DNA from: Parvularcula sp.
GTDB lineage: Bacteria > Pseudomonadota > Alphaproteobacteria > Caulobacterales > Parvularculaceae
Assembly (NCBI GenBank): GCA_003506635.1
Contig: DNZB01000132.1
Span: 699-10,241 of the forward strand
Reading direction: 5' to 3'
DNA length: 9,543 nucleotides
The position numbers and the translations under genes were made by a program. This document shows positions 1 to 7,251 of this stretch, piece after piece (within the stretch, counting starts at the first letter, position 1; each line of letters starts with the position of its first letter). Below the pieces are notes generated by a model that saw only the letters and a list, made by a program, of their open reading frames with translations, was not told where the DNA came from and searched no databases.

Positions 1-546
1 GCCATGGCCGCCTATTGGGGCTATGTGATCTACTCGATCGGCAGGTCGGTCTACCAGACTTCGGATGCGACGTCGGACGGATTTCGTTCCGCTGTTCTGA
101 CGAACGGAGAGATGGCGGCCTTTTACAATTTCATCGCCTTTGTCGCCGCTTTCGGGCTGGTGCCGTTCACAAAGCGCTTCGGACCGTCGGTCGTGCACGC
201 GGCTTGTCTCGCCCTCGCCGGGCTCGGCATGCTGGCGCTGCCGCATATTGAAGACAAATGGCTCTTATTTGTTCCGGCGATCGGGGTCGGACTTGGGTGG
301 GCGAGCATCATGGGCAACCCTTACGTCATCCTCGCAGGCGCGATCCCGCCGGAGCGCACAGGCGTTTATATGGGCATCTTCAACATGATGATCGTGATTC
401 CGATGCTGCTCATCGCCGCAACGCTGCCCTTTTATTATAAGCCGCTGATGGGCGGGGACCCGCGCAACGTCCTGACGCTATGCGGCGTCTTGATGTTTCT
501 CGCCGCCGCCGCCGTACTGCGGACGAGAGAGACGAAGGCCGGATGA
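1..546 (+). CDS. MFS sugar transporter, C-terminal part (5' partial)
   Basis: The reading frame is open from the first base of the window, so the true start lies upstream and only about the last 181 residues are seen. They contain roughly five hydrophobic membrane segments separated by short loops. One loop holds the basic stretch FTKRFG, and there is an MFS-like segment GNPYVILAGAIPPERTGVYMG followed by a long hydrophobic helix. This style resembles the sucrose/maltose-type (SLC45/GPH-like) cation-coupled MFS carriers of proteobacteria. The protein would sit in the inner membrane and import a sugar. The alpha-galactosidase gene begins 19 nt after the stop, so the two are probably co-transcribed. 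From the downstream enzymes I infer an alpha-galactoside such as raffinose or melibiose as substrate, but sucrose is also possible. Family confidence is good; substrate is inference. Confidence 0.85.
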   Translation, partial: AMAAYWGYVIYSIGRSVYQTSDATSDGFRSAVLTNGEMAAFYNFIAFVAAFGLVPFTKRFGPSVVHAACLALAGLGMLALPHIEDKWLLFVPAIGVGLGWASIMGNPYVILAGAIPPERTGVYMGIFNMMIVIPMLLIAATLPFYYKPLMGGDPRNVLTLCGVLMFLAAAAVLRTRETKAG

Positions 547-565
547 TCGGCTAAAGACGCGCCCC

Positions 566-2710
566 ATGATCGAGGAAAATCGGCGTGAACCCTCCTTCGT
601 CGCGCTGCACGGGCGCGCGACTTCGCTTGTCCTTGAGACGCCGCCGGACGAGGCGCCGCTCTGGCGTTATTGGGGGCCGCGCTTGCCGGAAGGCGCAGTA
701 CCGCCTTCCGGCTTGCGCGAAGCGCGCCCAACGCCGTCATTCTCGCTCGACAGCGACCAGCCGCTGTCCGTTTTTCCGGCGTTCGGCGTCGGCTGGTTTT
801 ATCAGCCCGCTTTGCTGGCGCACCGGGACGGCGCGGATTTCGCACATCAGCCGACGGCGTCGCGCATCGAGCGAAACGCCAATACGCTGCGGATCGTGCT
901 CGATGATGCGATCGCCGGGCTGGAGATCGCCGTCTCGCTGACGCTCGATCCTCAAAGCGATGTCTTGACAGTCTCGACTGTTCTCACCAACCGCGGCGAA
1001 GGGGTGCTTGACGTACAATGGCTCGCCGCGGCGACGCTGCCGCTTCCGGGCGAGGCGGTGCGTGTGAGGTACTATTCCGGCCGGCACAATCGCGAGTTCG
1101 AAATAAACGAAGAGGCGCTGTCGCGCGCCATTTGGCGGCGCGAGAACCGGCGCGGACTGACCTCGCACGACGCCTTCCCGGGCGCGCTCGCGCTGACGGC
1201 GGGAGCGGGCGAGGACCATGACCTCGTTTACGGCGCACAGCTTGCCTGGTCCGGCAATCACGCACAGACGATCGAGCGAGTCGACGACGGACGCCGGCAA
1301 TGGCAGCTCGGCGAATGGCTCGCGCCCGGCGAAGTCAGGCTTGCTCCTGATGAGACGCTGCATTCGCCCGAGGTGTTGGCGACATGCTCGCTCAGCGGCG
1401 CGAACGGCGTCGCGCGAAATTTTCACCGGGCCATCCGCGCGCGGATGAACTGGCCCGGCGGCGCCATGAAGCCGCGACCCGTGCATCTCAACACCTGGGA
1501 AGCCTTTTACTTCAATCACCGCCCCGACGAATTGAAGTCGCTGGCGCAGGATGCGGCGCGGCTAGGCGTCGAGCGTTTCGTTCTCGACGACGGATGGTTC
1601 AAGGGCCGCGACAATGATCGCTCGAGCCTTGGCGACTGGACGCCCGACCGGAAGAAATATCCAGACGGGCTCAAGCCGCTCGTCGAGCACGTCACCGGTC
1701 TCGGCATGGAATTCGGTCTGTGGGTTGAGCCGGAAATGGTCAATCCTGACAGCGACCTCTTCCGCGCGCATCCCGAATGGGCGCTGCAGATCAAAGGTCG
1801 CCCGCTGATCACCGGACGCAACCAGCTTGTGCTCGATCTGACGCGCGTCGGCGTCAGCGATTATCTTTTCGAATCGATAAGCGCGCTCCTCGCCGCATTG
1901 CCGATCGCCTATCTGAAATGGGACCACAATCGGGACCTGACGACGGCGGGCGACGCGGCGGGCCGCGCCGCTTATCGGCGGCAGGTTCTCGCCGCCTATG
2001 CCTTGATCGACCGCTTGCGCGCGGCTCATCCCGATGTTGAGATCGAGGCTTGCGCGGGCGGGGGCGGGCGCATCGACGCCGGCATTCTTCAGCGTACGCA
2101 TCGCTTCTGGGCGAGTGATTGCCTTGATGCAGTTACGCGCCTTTCGGTGCAGCGCGGGTTTCTGCAATTCATGCCGCCGGAAGTCATGGGATCGCATGTC
2201 GGCGCGGCGCCGGCGCACGCGACGGGACGCGCTCAAGCGATAGAATTTCGCGCGGGCGTCGCCGCGACCGGACATTTCGGCCTTGAACTTGACCCAAGGG
2301 CGCTTGAGCCCAATGACCGGCTGGCGCTTGAACGCTGGATCGCTTTTTACAAACATCATCGAACGGTGCTGCATGGCGGCGACGTCTGGCGCGGGGACGC
2401 CGGCGCCGGCGCCGTCTGGCAGGCGCATGGCTCAGCGCAAGACCTTCTTGTCTTGATCTATCGGATAGAACCGACCGCCGAACGGCATCCTCCGAACATG
2501 AAGCTGCCGATGCTCGAGCGGAACCGGGCTTACCGTGCGCGTTATGCGGTTCCGCCGCGACTTGCGCTTTTCAGCGGTCAATCTGCTTTTCATCAGGCGC
2601 TTGCGAAAGACGGCGCGAAGATCGACGGGGCGTGGCTCGCCGAAGCGGGATTGCCGATGCCGCCGATGCACGCCGAGAGCGTTGTCGTGTTAAGACTGAC
2701 AGCCGCATGA
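566..2710 (+). CDS. alpha-galactosidase, GH36 family
   Basis: Encodes 714 residues, close to the size of bacterial GH36 enzymes such as RafA. It hydrolyses terminal alpha-1,6-galactose from melibiose, raffinose or stachyose. An N-terminal beta-sandwich domain occupies about residues 1-290, the (beta/alpha)8 catalytic domain about 300-620, and a C-terminal beta domain the rest. Visible family motifs are LNTWEAFYFNH (308-318), FVLDDGWF (338-345), LGDW (355-358), GLWVEPEMVNPDSDL (384-398), YLKWDHNRD (449-457) with nucleophile Asp453, EACAGGGGRID (494-504), and FWASDCLDA (514-522) with acid/base Asp518. No signal peptide is seen, so the enzyme is cytoplasmic and acts on imported sugar. The start follows the transporter stop by 19 nt, with only a weak AAAGA ribosome site at 553-557. 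Its stop overlaps the galT start in an ATGA. Family assignment is firm; the exact substrate is inferred. Confidence 0.96.
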   Translation: MIEENRREPSFVALHGRATSLVLETPPDEAPLWRYWGPRLPEGAVPPSGLREARPTPSFSLDSDQPLSVFPAFGVGWFYQPALLAHRDGADFAHQPTASRIERNANTLRIVLDDAIAGLEIAVSLTLDPQSDVLTVSTVLTNRGEGVLDVQWLAAATLPLPGEAVRVRYYSGRHNREFEINEEALSRAIWRRENRRGLTSHDAFPGALALTAGAGEDHDLVYGAQLAWSGNHAQTIERVDDGRRQWQLGEWLAPGEVRLAPDETLHSPEVLATCSLSGANGVARNFHRAIRARMNWPGGAMKPRPVHLNTWEAFYFNHRPDELKSLAQDAARLGVERFVLDDGWFKGRDNDRSSLGDWTPDRKKYPDGLKPLVEHVTGLGMEFGLWVEPEMVNPDSDLFRAHPEWALQIKGRPLITGRNQLVLDLTRVGVSDYLFESISALLAALPIAYLKWDHNRDLTTAGDAAGRAAYRRQVLAAYALIDRLRAAHPDVEIEACAGGGGRIDAGILQRTHRFWASDCLDAVTRLSVQRGFLQFMPPEVMGSHVGAAPAHATGRAQAIEFRAGVAATGHFGLELDPRALEPNDRLALERWIAFYKHHRTVLHGGDVWRGDAGAGAVWQAHGSAQDLLVLIYRIEPTAERHPPNMKLPMLERNRAYRARYAVPPRLALFSGQSAFHQALAKDGAKIDGAWLAEAGLPMPPMHAESVVVLRLTAA

Positions 2711-3741
2711 TCTTTGATCCGGAAAGCCATCCGCATCGGCGTTTCAACCCCTTGACCGGCGCCTCGGTGCTTGTTTCGCCCCATCGCGCACGGCGCCCGT
2801 GGCAGGGGCAGGAGGATGCGCCCGATTTCGCCTTGCGGCCCTCCTATGATCCCGGGTGTTATCTGTGTCCCGGGAACAAGCGCGCCGAAGGCGCCGTCAA
2901 CCCTCCGTATACGGGCGTTTTCGTCTTCGACAATGATTTTCCCGCACTTCAGGCCGGAACGCCGCCGTCTGAAGGGAATGACCCGCTCCTCCGGTCAGAG
3001 GCTGCGCGGGGCGCCTGCCGCGTCGTCTGCTTTTCGCCCGACCATGGCGCGACGCTGCCGGAGCTGCCGGCCGGCGTCATCGCCGGCGTCGTCGAATGCT
3101 GGAAATCGGAAACGACGGCCCTTTCGACGCAATACGCCTATGCGCAGGTGTTTGAGAACAAGGGCGCGATGATGGGATGCTCCAATCCGCACCCCCATGC
3201 GCAGATCTGGGCGACGTCGTTTCTGCCTTCCGAAATTGCGACGGAAGACGCGCGCCAACGCGCGCATTTTGAATCGCGCGGCGCCGCCTTGCTCGCCGAA
3301 ATAGTTGAGCGCGAGCGCGCGCTTAAGGTGCGCGTCATCTTTGAAACGGATCGTTTCCTCGCCGTCGTTCCCTACTGGGCGTCATGGCCCTTTGAGACGC
3401 TGTTGATCGCGAAGGGTCCCGTCGCGCGGCTCAGCGATCTTGACAGCGCCGGCGTCGCCGATCTCGCGCTTGCATTAAAGAGACTTACGACACGGTACGA
3501 CAATCTGTTCCAGTGCAGCTTTCCCTACACCATGGGCGTGCATGGCGCGCCTCCGCGCGCCGACGCTGATCACTGGCGGCTGCACCTGCATTTTTACCCA
3601 CCCCTTCTGCGTTCGGCGAGCGTACGGAAATTCATGGTGGGGTTCGAACTCCTCGCCGAGGCGCAGCGCGACCTGACGCCGGAACAGGCGGCGGAAAAGC
3701 TCCGCGCCGTCAGCGACATTCATTACCGGATCGCGCCATGA
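2707..3741 (+). CDS. galT: galactose-1-phosphate uridylyltransferase
   Basis: Encodes 344 residues, the usual length for GalT. It exchanges UMP from UDP-glucose onto galactose-1-phosphate, giving UDP-galactose and glucose-1-phosphate (Leloir pathway, cytoplasm). The active-site motif NPHPHAQIW spans residues 160-168, with His164 matching the uridylylated histidine and Gln166 the following conserved residue. Zinc ligands are visible as CYLC (Cys51, Cys54), His113 in SPDHG, and His162. The C-terminal HLHFYPP (293-299) is also typical. The frame is open further upstream, to about 2632, but that extension lies inside the alpha-galactosidase and has no family similarity. The ATG at 2707, in a 4-nt ATGA overlap with the preceding stop, gives the proper N-terminus MIFDPESHPHRRFNPLTG. 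Translation is probably coupled to the upstream gene. The galK start overlaps its stop in the same way. Confidence 0.97.
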   Translation: MIFDPESHPHRRFNPLTGASVLVSPHRARRPWQGQEDAPDFALRPSYDPGCYLCPGNKRAEGAVNPPYTGVFVFDNDFPALQAGTPPSEGNDPLLRSEAARGACRVVCFSPDHGATLPELPAGVIAGVVECWKSETTALSTQYAYAQVFENKGAMMGCSNPHPHAQIWATSFLPSEIATEDARQRAHFESRGAALLAEIVERERALKVRVIFETDRFLAVVPYWASWPFETLLIAKGPVARLSDLDSAGVADLALALKRLTTRYDNLFQCSFPYTMGVHGAPPRADADHWRLHLHFYPPLLRSASVRKFMVGFELLAEAQRDLTPEQAAEKLRAVSDIHYRIAP

Positions 3742-4892
3742 GCGGGGCGCTCAGCGATCGCGCGCTCGACGCGTTTTCACGCGCCTTTGGCGGCGCGCCG
3801 GATTTCGTCGCCCGCGCGCCCGGCCGCGTCAATCTCATCGGCGAGCACACGGATTACAATGAGGACATCGTGCTGCCGCTGGCGATCAGCGTCGAAACGC
3901 GCATCGCCGCTCGCGCCCGCAGAGACGGCGTCGTGCGTCTCGCGGCGGCGGATTACGGCGGCGCGCTCGACGAATTCCGCCTGGCCGCGCCGATCGATTC
4001 CTCGGCGCATCTCTGGGCGAATTATGTGCGCGGCGTCATCGACGGCATGCGGCGCGCCGGTTTCGATTTCACGGGCGCCGATCTCGCGATCGCCGGCGAT
4101 ATCCCGCAGGGAGCAGGGCTGTCGTCTTCCGCCTCGCTCGAGGTCGCGACCGCCGTCGCGGTCGCGCGCCTCGCCGGCGACGCCGCGCCCGACATGACGG
4201 CGCTGGCGCGGATCGCGCAGGCGGCGGAGTGCGATTTCGTCGGCTGCAAATGCGGCATCATGGATCAACTGGTTTCAGCCTGCGGCGTCGAGGGCGCAGC
4301 GCTGTTGATTGACTGCCGCTCGCTCGCCTTTCGTCCGGTCTTGGTTCCGGAAGACCTGGCGATCATGATCGTGCATTCCGGGGTCATTCATGGTCATGTC
4401 GAAGGAGAGTACAACGAACGCCGGCGGCAATGCGAGGAAGCAGCCTCGGCGCTCGGCGTCGCGAAGTTACGCGAGGCTGACGAAGCGATCCTCGCGCGCG
4501 GCGAACGCCGGCTTGATCCGACTGCTTTTCGGCGTGCGCGGCACGTCATTACGGAAAACCGCCGTACGTTCGAAGCCGCAGAAGCGCTGGCGAAAAACAG
4601 CCTTCGGCGCCTTGGCCGCCTGATGCGCGAGTCGCATCAGTCGATGCGCGACGATTTCGAGATCACGACGCCGGACATCGACCGACTCGCAGCCCTGATG
4701 AACGCGGTGCTGGGCGAGAACGGCGGCGCGCGGATGACGGGGGGCGGCTTTGGCGGGGCCGTGGTGGCAATCGCGCCAAGGCCGACAGTTGCGAACCTTG
4801 CCCGCGAAGTCTCAGCCGGCTACCGACGGCCCGACGGCAAACCAACCGAAGTCATCATCCAGCGTCCGGCCGCCGGGGGTTCCTGCGTTTGA
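3738..4892 (+). CDS. galK: galactokinase
   Basis: Encodes 384 residues, the typical size of bacterial GalK (GHMP kinase superfamily). It phosphorylates alpha-D-galactose with ATP to galactose-1-phosphate, the substrate of the GalT encoded just upstream. The galactokinase signature GRVNLIGEHTDYN is at residues 29-41, with sugar-binding Glu36, His37 and Asp39 and catalytic Arg30. The GHMP ATP-binding loop PQGAGLSSSASLE is at 123-135. The catalytic Asp is in CGIMDQ (Asp176), and the third GHMP motif MTGGGFGG is at 333-340. The start codon overlaps the galT stop (ATGA), implying translational coupling. No galE or galM is seen, so the epimerase must be encoded elsewhere for the Leloir cycle to run. 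Confidence 0.97.
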   Translation: MSGALSDRALDAFSRAFGGAPDFVARAPGRVNLIGEHTDYNEDIVLPLAISVETRIAARARRDGVVRLAAADYGGALDEFRLAAPIDSSAHLWANYVRGVIDGMRRAGFDFTGADLAIAGDIPQGAGLSSSASLEVATAVAVARLAGDAAPDMTALARIAQAAECDFVGCKCGIMDQLVSACGVEGAALLIDCRSLAFRPVLVPEDLAIMIVHSGVIHGHVEGEYNERRRQCEEAASALGVAKLREADEAILARGERRLDPTAFRRARHVITENRRTFEAAEALAKNSLRRLGRLMRESHQSMRDDFEITTPDIDRLAALMNAVLGENGGARMTGGGFGGAVVAIAPRPTVANLAREVSAGYRRPDGKPTEVIIQRPAAGGSCV

Positions 4893-4913
4893 CGCCAGCA
4901 AGAGGCGGGCGCG

Positions 4914-4941
4914 TTGACATGAATGCGCGAACGCCTAGATT
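4914..4941 (+). promoter_or_regulatory. sigma70-type promoter for the GH68 gene
   Basis: A perfect TTGACA -35 box lies at 4914-4919. A 16-nt spacer separates it from TAGATT at 4936-4941, which matches the TATAAT consensus at four of six positions. The predicted transcription start is about 4948, some 29 nt before the GH68 ATG. The promoter lies in the only non-trivial gap of the sugar gene block, so the GH68 gene can be expressed separately from the upstream operon. Prediction by eye; no mapped start. Confidence 0.65.
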
Positions 4942-4950
4942 TACAGCATT

Positions 4951-4966
4951 AGACAATCGATTGTTT
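4951..4966. promoter_or_regulatory. probable LacI-family operator upstream of the GH68 gene
   Basis: The sequence AGACAATCGATTGTTT is a palindrome with one mismatched pair, and its core ACAATCGATTGT (4953-4964) is perfect. An even-length palindrome with a central CG is the usual form of a LacI/GalR-family operator. It lies at about +3 to +18 relative to the predicted start of the promoter at 4914-4941 and ends just before the AGGA ribosome site (4968-4971). Bound protein there would block transcription. The natural candidate is the convergent LacI-family regulator at 6159-7172. Site symmetry is seen directly; the protein partner is inferred. Confidence 0.7.
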
Positions 4967-4976
4967 TAGGATCAGC

Positions 4977-6155
4977 ATGCCAGAAGCTTCGAGCCTGACC
5001 GGATCCGACTTGCGCGGCGTTGAACCTTTGGGCTTGGGCGCTGGCGCCTGGACGGCGGCTGCTGTTGCGACCCTTGAGCAGAGCGCGGCGCACTCGATCC
5101 CGCTCGTCGCCGGGGGCGACATTGTCCGGATCGGAGCGGGGCTGGATTTCTGGGATATGTGGCCCGTGCAGCGGCGCGACGGCGCCGTCGCTCGTTTTGA
5201 CGGCGCGGAACTCTGGATGGCGTTGTCTGCGCCTGCGTTGCCTGACCCCGCCAAGCGTCACGACCTTGCCCGCATCAGGCTCCTTGTGTCGAAGTATGGC
5301 GTCTATAGCGATTGCGGCGATCTTCTTCCGGCGGATCATTCGCCAGGCAGCCGCGAATGGGCGGGGTCGTCGATCGTTGATGACGCGTTGTCGCGTGTCA
5401 CGCTTTTCTTCACCGCCGCAGGGCGGCGGGGCGACGGCGCGCGAACTTTTGAGCAGCGCTTGTTCGAAACCTCGGCGAGCCTTTCATGGAAATCGGGAAC
5501 GCCCGTTTTCGAGTCATGGAGCGCGCCGGTCGAATCCGTCGCCTCGGACGGCGAACATTATGTTCAGACCGCGATTGAGGGCGGGCTGCCGGGACACATC
5601 AAGGCCTTTCGCGACCCCGCCTATTTCCGCGATCCGGCGGATGGCCGCGAGTATCTTCTCTTTGCAGCATCGCTCAAGAAATCGCGCGATCCCTGGAACG
5701 GCGCGGTCGGCGCCGCCGTCAAGGACGGCGGCCTCTGGCGTATTGCGCCGCCGCTTCTGTCTGCGGACGGCGTCAATAACGAACTCGAACGCCCGCATAT
5801 CGTCGCCAGGGATGGCGCCTATTATCTGTTCTGGTCGACGCAGCGACACATGTTCTCGCGCGGCGGACCCGCCGGTCCGAACGGACTTTACGGCATGCGC
5901 GGCGCGTCGATGGCGGGCCCGTGGCTGCCGCTCAACGGAAGCGGACTCGTCGCCGGCAATCCTGAGGCCGAACCCTATCAGACCTATAGCTGGCTAGTAC
6001 TCGACAATCTGGAGGTCGTCAGCTTCATCGACTTCTGGGGCCTGAACGGCCGGGCGCCGGACGCCGATCCGGCCTTGTTGCGCAAGCATTTTGGCGGCGC
6101 CCCCGCGCCGCGCTTCCGCCTGGCGATTGACGGCCTTTCAGCACGCATCGTCTGA
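4977..6155 (+). CDS. GH68 family beta-fructofuranosidase/levansucrase-type enzyme, no signal peptide
   Basis: Encodes 392 residues with the features of glycoside hydrolase family 68 (five-bladed beta-propeller). GH68 enzymes cleave sucrose and either hydrolyse the fructosyl unit or transfer it to make levan or fructo-oligosaccharides. Catalytic residues can be matched to Bacillus subtilis SacB: nucleophile Asp60 in FWDMWP (58-63), stabiliser Asp213 in FRDP (211-214), and acid/base Glu271 in NNELERP (267-273). EWAGSSI (127-133) and DNLEVVSFIDFWG (343-355) also fit. Unlike most GH68 enzymes it starts without a hydrophobic signal sequence (MPEASSLTGSDLRGVE), so it is probably cytoplasmic. The ATG has a good AGGA site (4968-4971) with 5-nt spacing. 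It follows galK by 84 nt and has its own promoter and operator. In this context it most likely splits the sucrose left after alpha-galactosidase acts on raffinose. Hydrolysis versus transfer cannot be settled from sequence alone. Confidence 0.9.
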   Translation: MPEASSLTGSDLRGVEPLGLGAGAWTAAAVATLEQSAAHSIPLVAGGDIVRIGAGLDFWDMWPVQRRDGAVARFDGAELWMALSAPALPDPAKRHDLARIRLLVSKYGVYSDCGDLLPADHSPGSREWAGSSIVDDALSRVTLFFTAAGRRGDGARTFEQRLFETSASLSWKSGTPVFESWSAPVESVASDGEHYVQTAIEGGLPGHIKAFRDPAYFRDPADGREYLLFAASLKKSRDPWNGAVGAAVKDGGLWRIAPPLLSADGVNNELERPHIVARDGAYYLFWSTQRHMFSRGGPAGPNGLYGMRGASMAGPWLPLNGSGLVAGNPEAEPYQTYSWLVLDNLEVVSFIDFWGLNGRAPDADPALLRKHFGGAPAPRFRLAIDGLSARIV

Positions 6156-6158
6156 CGA

Positions 6159-7172
6159 TCAGGTCGATTCCCGTTCGACCAGTTCGGGCTTCATCACGAT
6201 CGAAGCCGACTCCTCGCCGCCGATGCGCCGGAACAAACAGTCGATAAGGTGCGCCGCGCCGGTCGCAAAATCCTGGCGGATCGTCGTCAGGCGGGGCGAT
6301 ATTCGGGTCGCTATGGGCAAGTCGTCATAACCGACGATGCGCACCTGTTCGGGAACCGCGATCGACTTTCGCGTCAAGGCGAGCAAGGTCGACATGGCGA
6401 TAACGTCCGATGCTGCGACGACGCCGTCGGGCCGGTCGCGGCCGCTGCTGAAAAATGCTTCGATCTCCTCGGCGTTCACGTCTTCAGCAAGATGCGCGGG
6501 CCAGACAGTCGGCTGATCCATCAGACCAGCGGCGAAGAGCGCCGACTTGCAGCCCTCAAGACGTTGCGAAATTTCAACGGAAACGGGGTCGCCGAAGAAT
6601 GCAATTTTCCGGCAGCCGCGATCGACGAGGTGTCGCGCGGCCAATGCGCCGCCAAGATAGTTGTCGGACCCGACGGAACAATGTTTTTGCCCCTTGTAAA
6701 AGCCGCCCCAGGCGACCAGCGGCGTATAGCGCGAAGACACCCGGTCCAGCGTTTCAGCCTGATCCGACTGCCCGATGATGATGACGCCGTCCGACCGCCC
6801 GGAATCGACGATATTGTCGAGCCAATCGTCATCGTCCGGAATGATCCTTGAAAGGATCAATTCATAGCCGCGCTCGGTCAGCTCATCCGCAAGATAGCCC
6901 AGCATCGTCATGAAGAAGGGATCGGAAATGTGCTGGCCGCGCTCGTGGCCTAGCGGAATGACCACGCTGATCGCGCCGGTGCGCTGCGTGCGCAAGTTGC
7001 GGGCGAGGACGTTGGGGCGGAAATTGTGCTCCTCGGCGAGCGCTCGTATGCGCTCGCGCGTCTTCTCGCTGATGAATCCCTTGCCGGATAGCGCGCGGGA
7101 GACGGTGCCGGCGGTCACGCCGGCGAGTTCCGCCAGTTCAGCGATGTTCTTGACGCGTTTCTCGTCCGTCAT
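6159..7172 (-). CDS. LacI/GalR-family transcriptional regulator
   Basis: Encodes 337 residues, standard for the family. The N-terminal helix-turn-helix spans about residues 8-33 (IAELAELAGVTAGTVSRALSGKG) with TVSRAL in the recognition helix. The hinge region RPNVLARNLRT (52-62) includes the usual minor-groove Leu60. From about residue 66 there is a periplasmic-binding-protein-like sugar-binding domain, ending with the typical GVVAASDVIAMS (about 250-261), VRIVGYDDLPIA and LTTIRQD. The start ATG is preceded by AGAGGA (plus-strand 7179-7184) with 6-nt spacing, a good ribosome site. It is convergent with the GH68 gene, 3 nt between stops. It most likely represses the sugar genes and is released by a sugar from the pathway. 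The palindrome at 4951-4966 is its best candidate operator, and a shared operator upstream of the transporter may exist outside the window. Effector unknown. Confidence 0.95.
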   Translation of the reverse strand: MTDEKRVKNIAELAELAGVTAGTVSRALSGKGFISEKTRERIRALAEEHNFRPNVLARNLRTQRTGAISVVIPLGHERGQHISDPFFMTMLGYLADELTERGYELILSRIIPDDDDWLDNIVDSGRSDGVIIIGQSDQAETLDRVSSRYTPLVAWGGFYKGQKHCSVGSDNYLGGALAARHLVDRGCRKIAFFGDPVSVEISQRLEGCKSALFAAGLMDQPTVWPAHLAEDVNAEEIEAFFSSGRDRPDGVVAASDVIAMSTLLALTRKSIAVPEQVRIVGYDDLPIATRISPRLTTIRQDFATGAAHLIDCLFRRIGGEESASIVMKPELVEREST

Positions 7173-7192
7173 GGCGTGTCCTCTGTCCGGTC

Positions 7193-7206
7193 TCGCGAAA
7201 TCGCAA
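7193..7206. repeat. inverted repeat in the lacI leader, possible autoregulatory operator
   Basis: GCGA-AA-TCGC at 7195-7204 is a perfect 4-bp inverted repeat with a 2-nt spacer, and 7193/7206 also pair. It lies 22-31 nt before the repressor start codon, a position suited to autoregulation. It does not match the operator at 4951-4966, so it is weak evidence and could be chance in GC-rich DNA. Confidence 0.25.
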
Positions 7207-7221
7207 GGCGCCGCGATCAGC

Positions 7222-7251
7222 CTTATCGAGCCTGAGCAAAGTTTCCAAACT
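7222..7251 (-). promoter_or_regulatory. weak candidate promoter of the LacI-family gene, with an overlapping inverted repeat
   Basis: On the minus strand TTTGGA (plus 7244-7249) and GATAAG (plus 7222-7227) are separated by 16 nt and match the sigma70 consensus at three and four of six positions. The -35-like box lies inside AGTTT-CC-AAACT (7240-7251), a 5-bp inverted repeat with a 2-nt spacer that could be a regulator site. The implied start is about 7215, giving a leader of about 42 nt. Weak by consensus, but the spacing and location fit the gene. Confidence 0.3.

Noticed and set aside
737..1519. Minus-strand open frame of 260 codons opposite the alpha-galactosidase N-terminal domain
   Set aside because: Antisense shadow with arginine-rich composition and no motif.
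1562..2428. Minus-strand open frame of 288 codons opposite the alpha-galactosidase gene
   Set aside because: Antisense shadow of the GH36 catalytic domain; no recognisable protein features.
2632..2706. Upstream extension of galT by 25 codons
   Set aside because: It overlaps the alpha-galactosidase end and encodes an unrelated arginine-rich peptide; the ATG at 2707 gives the normal GalT N-terminus and an ATGA overlap.
4893..4907. CGCC-AGCAAGA-GGCG hairpin just after galK as a terminator
   Set aside because: The stem is only 4 bp and no T-tract follows, so it does not qualify as an intrinsic terminator.
6249..6851. Plus-strand open frame of 200 codons opposite the LacI-family gene
   Set aside because: Antisense to a gene with a clear helix-turn-helix and sugar-binding domain; no independent protein signal.
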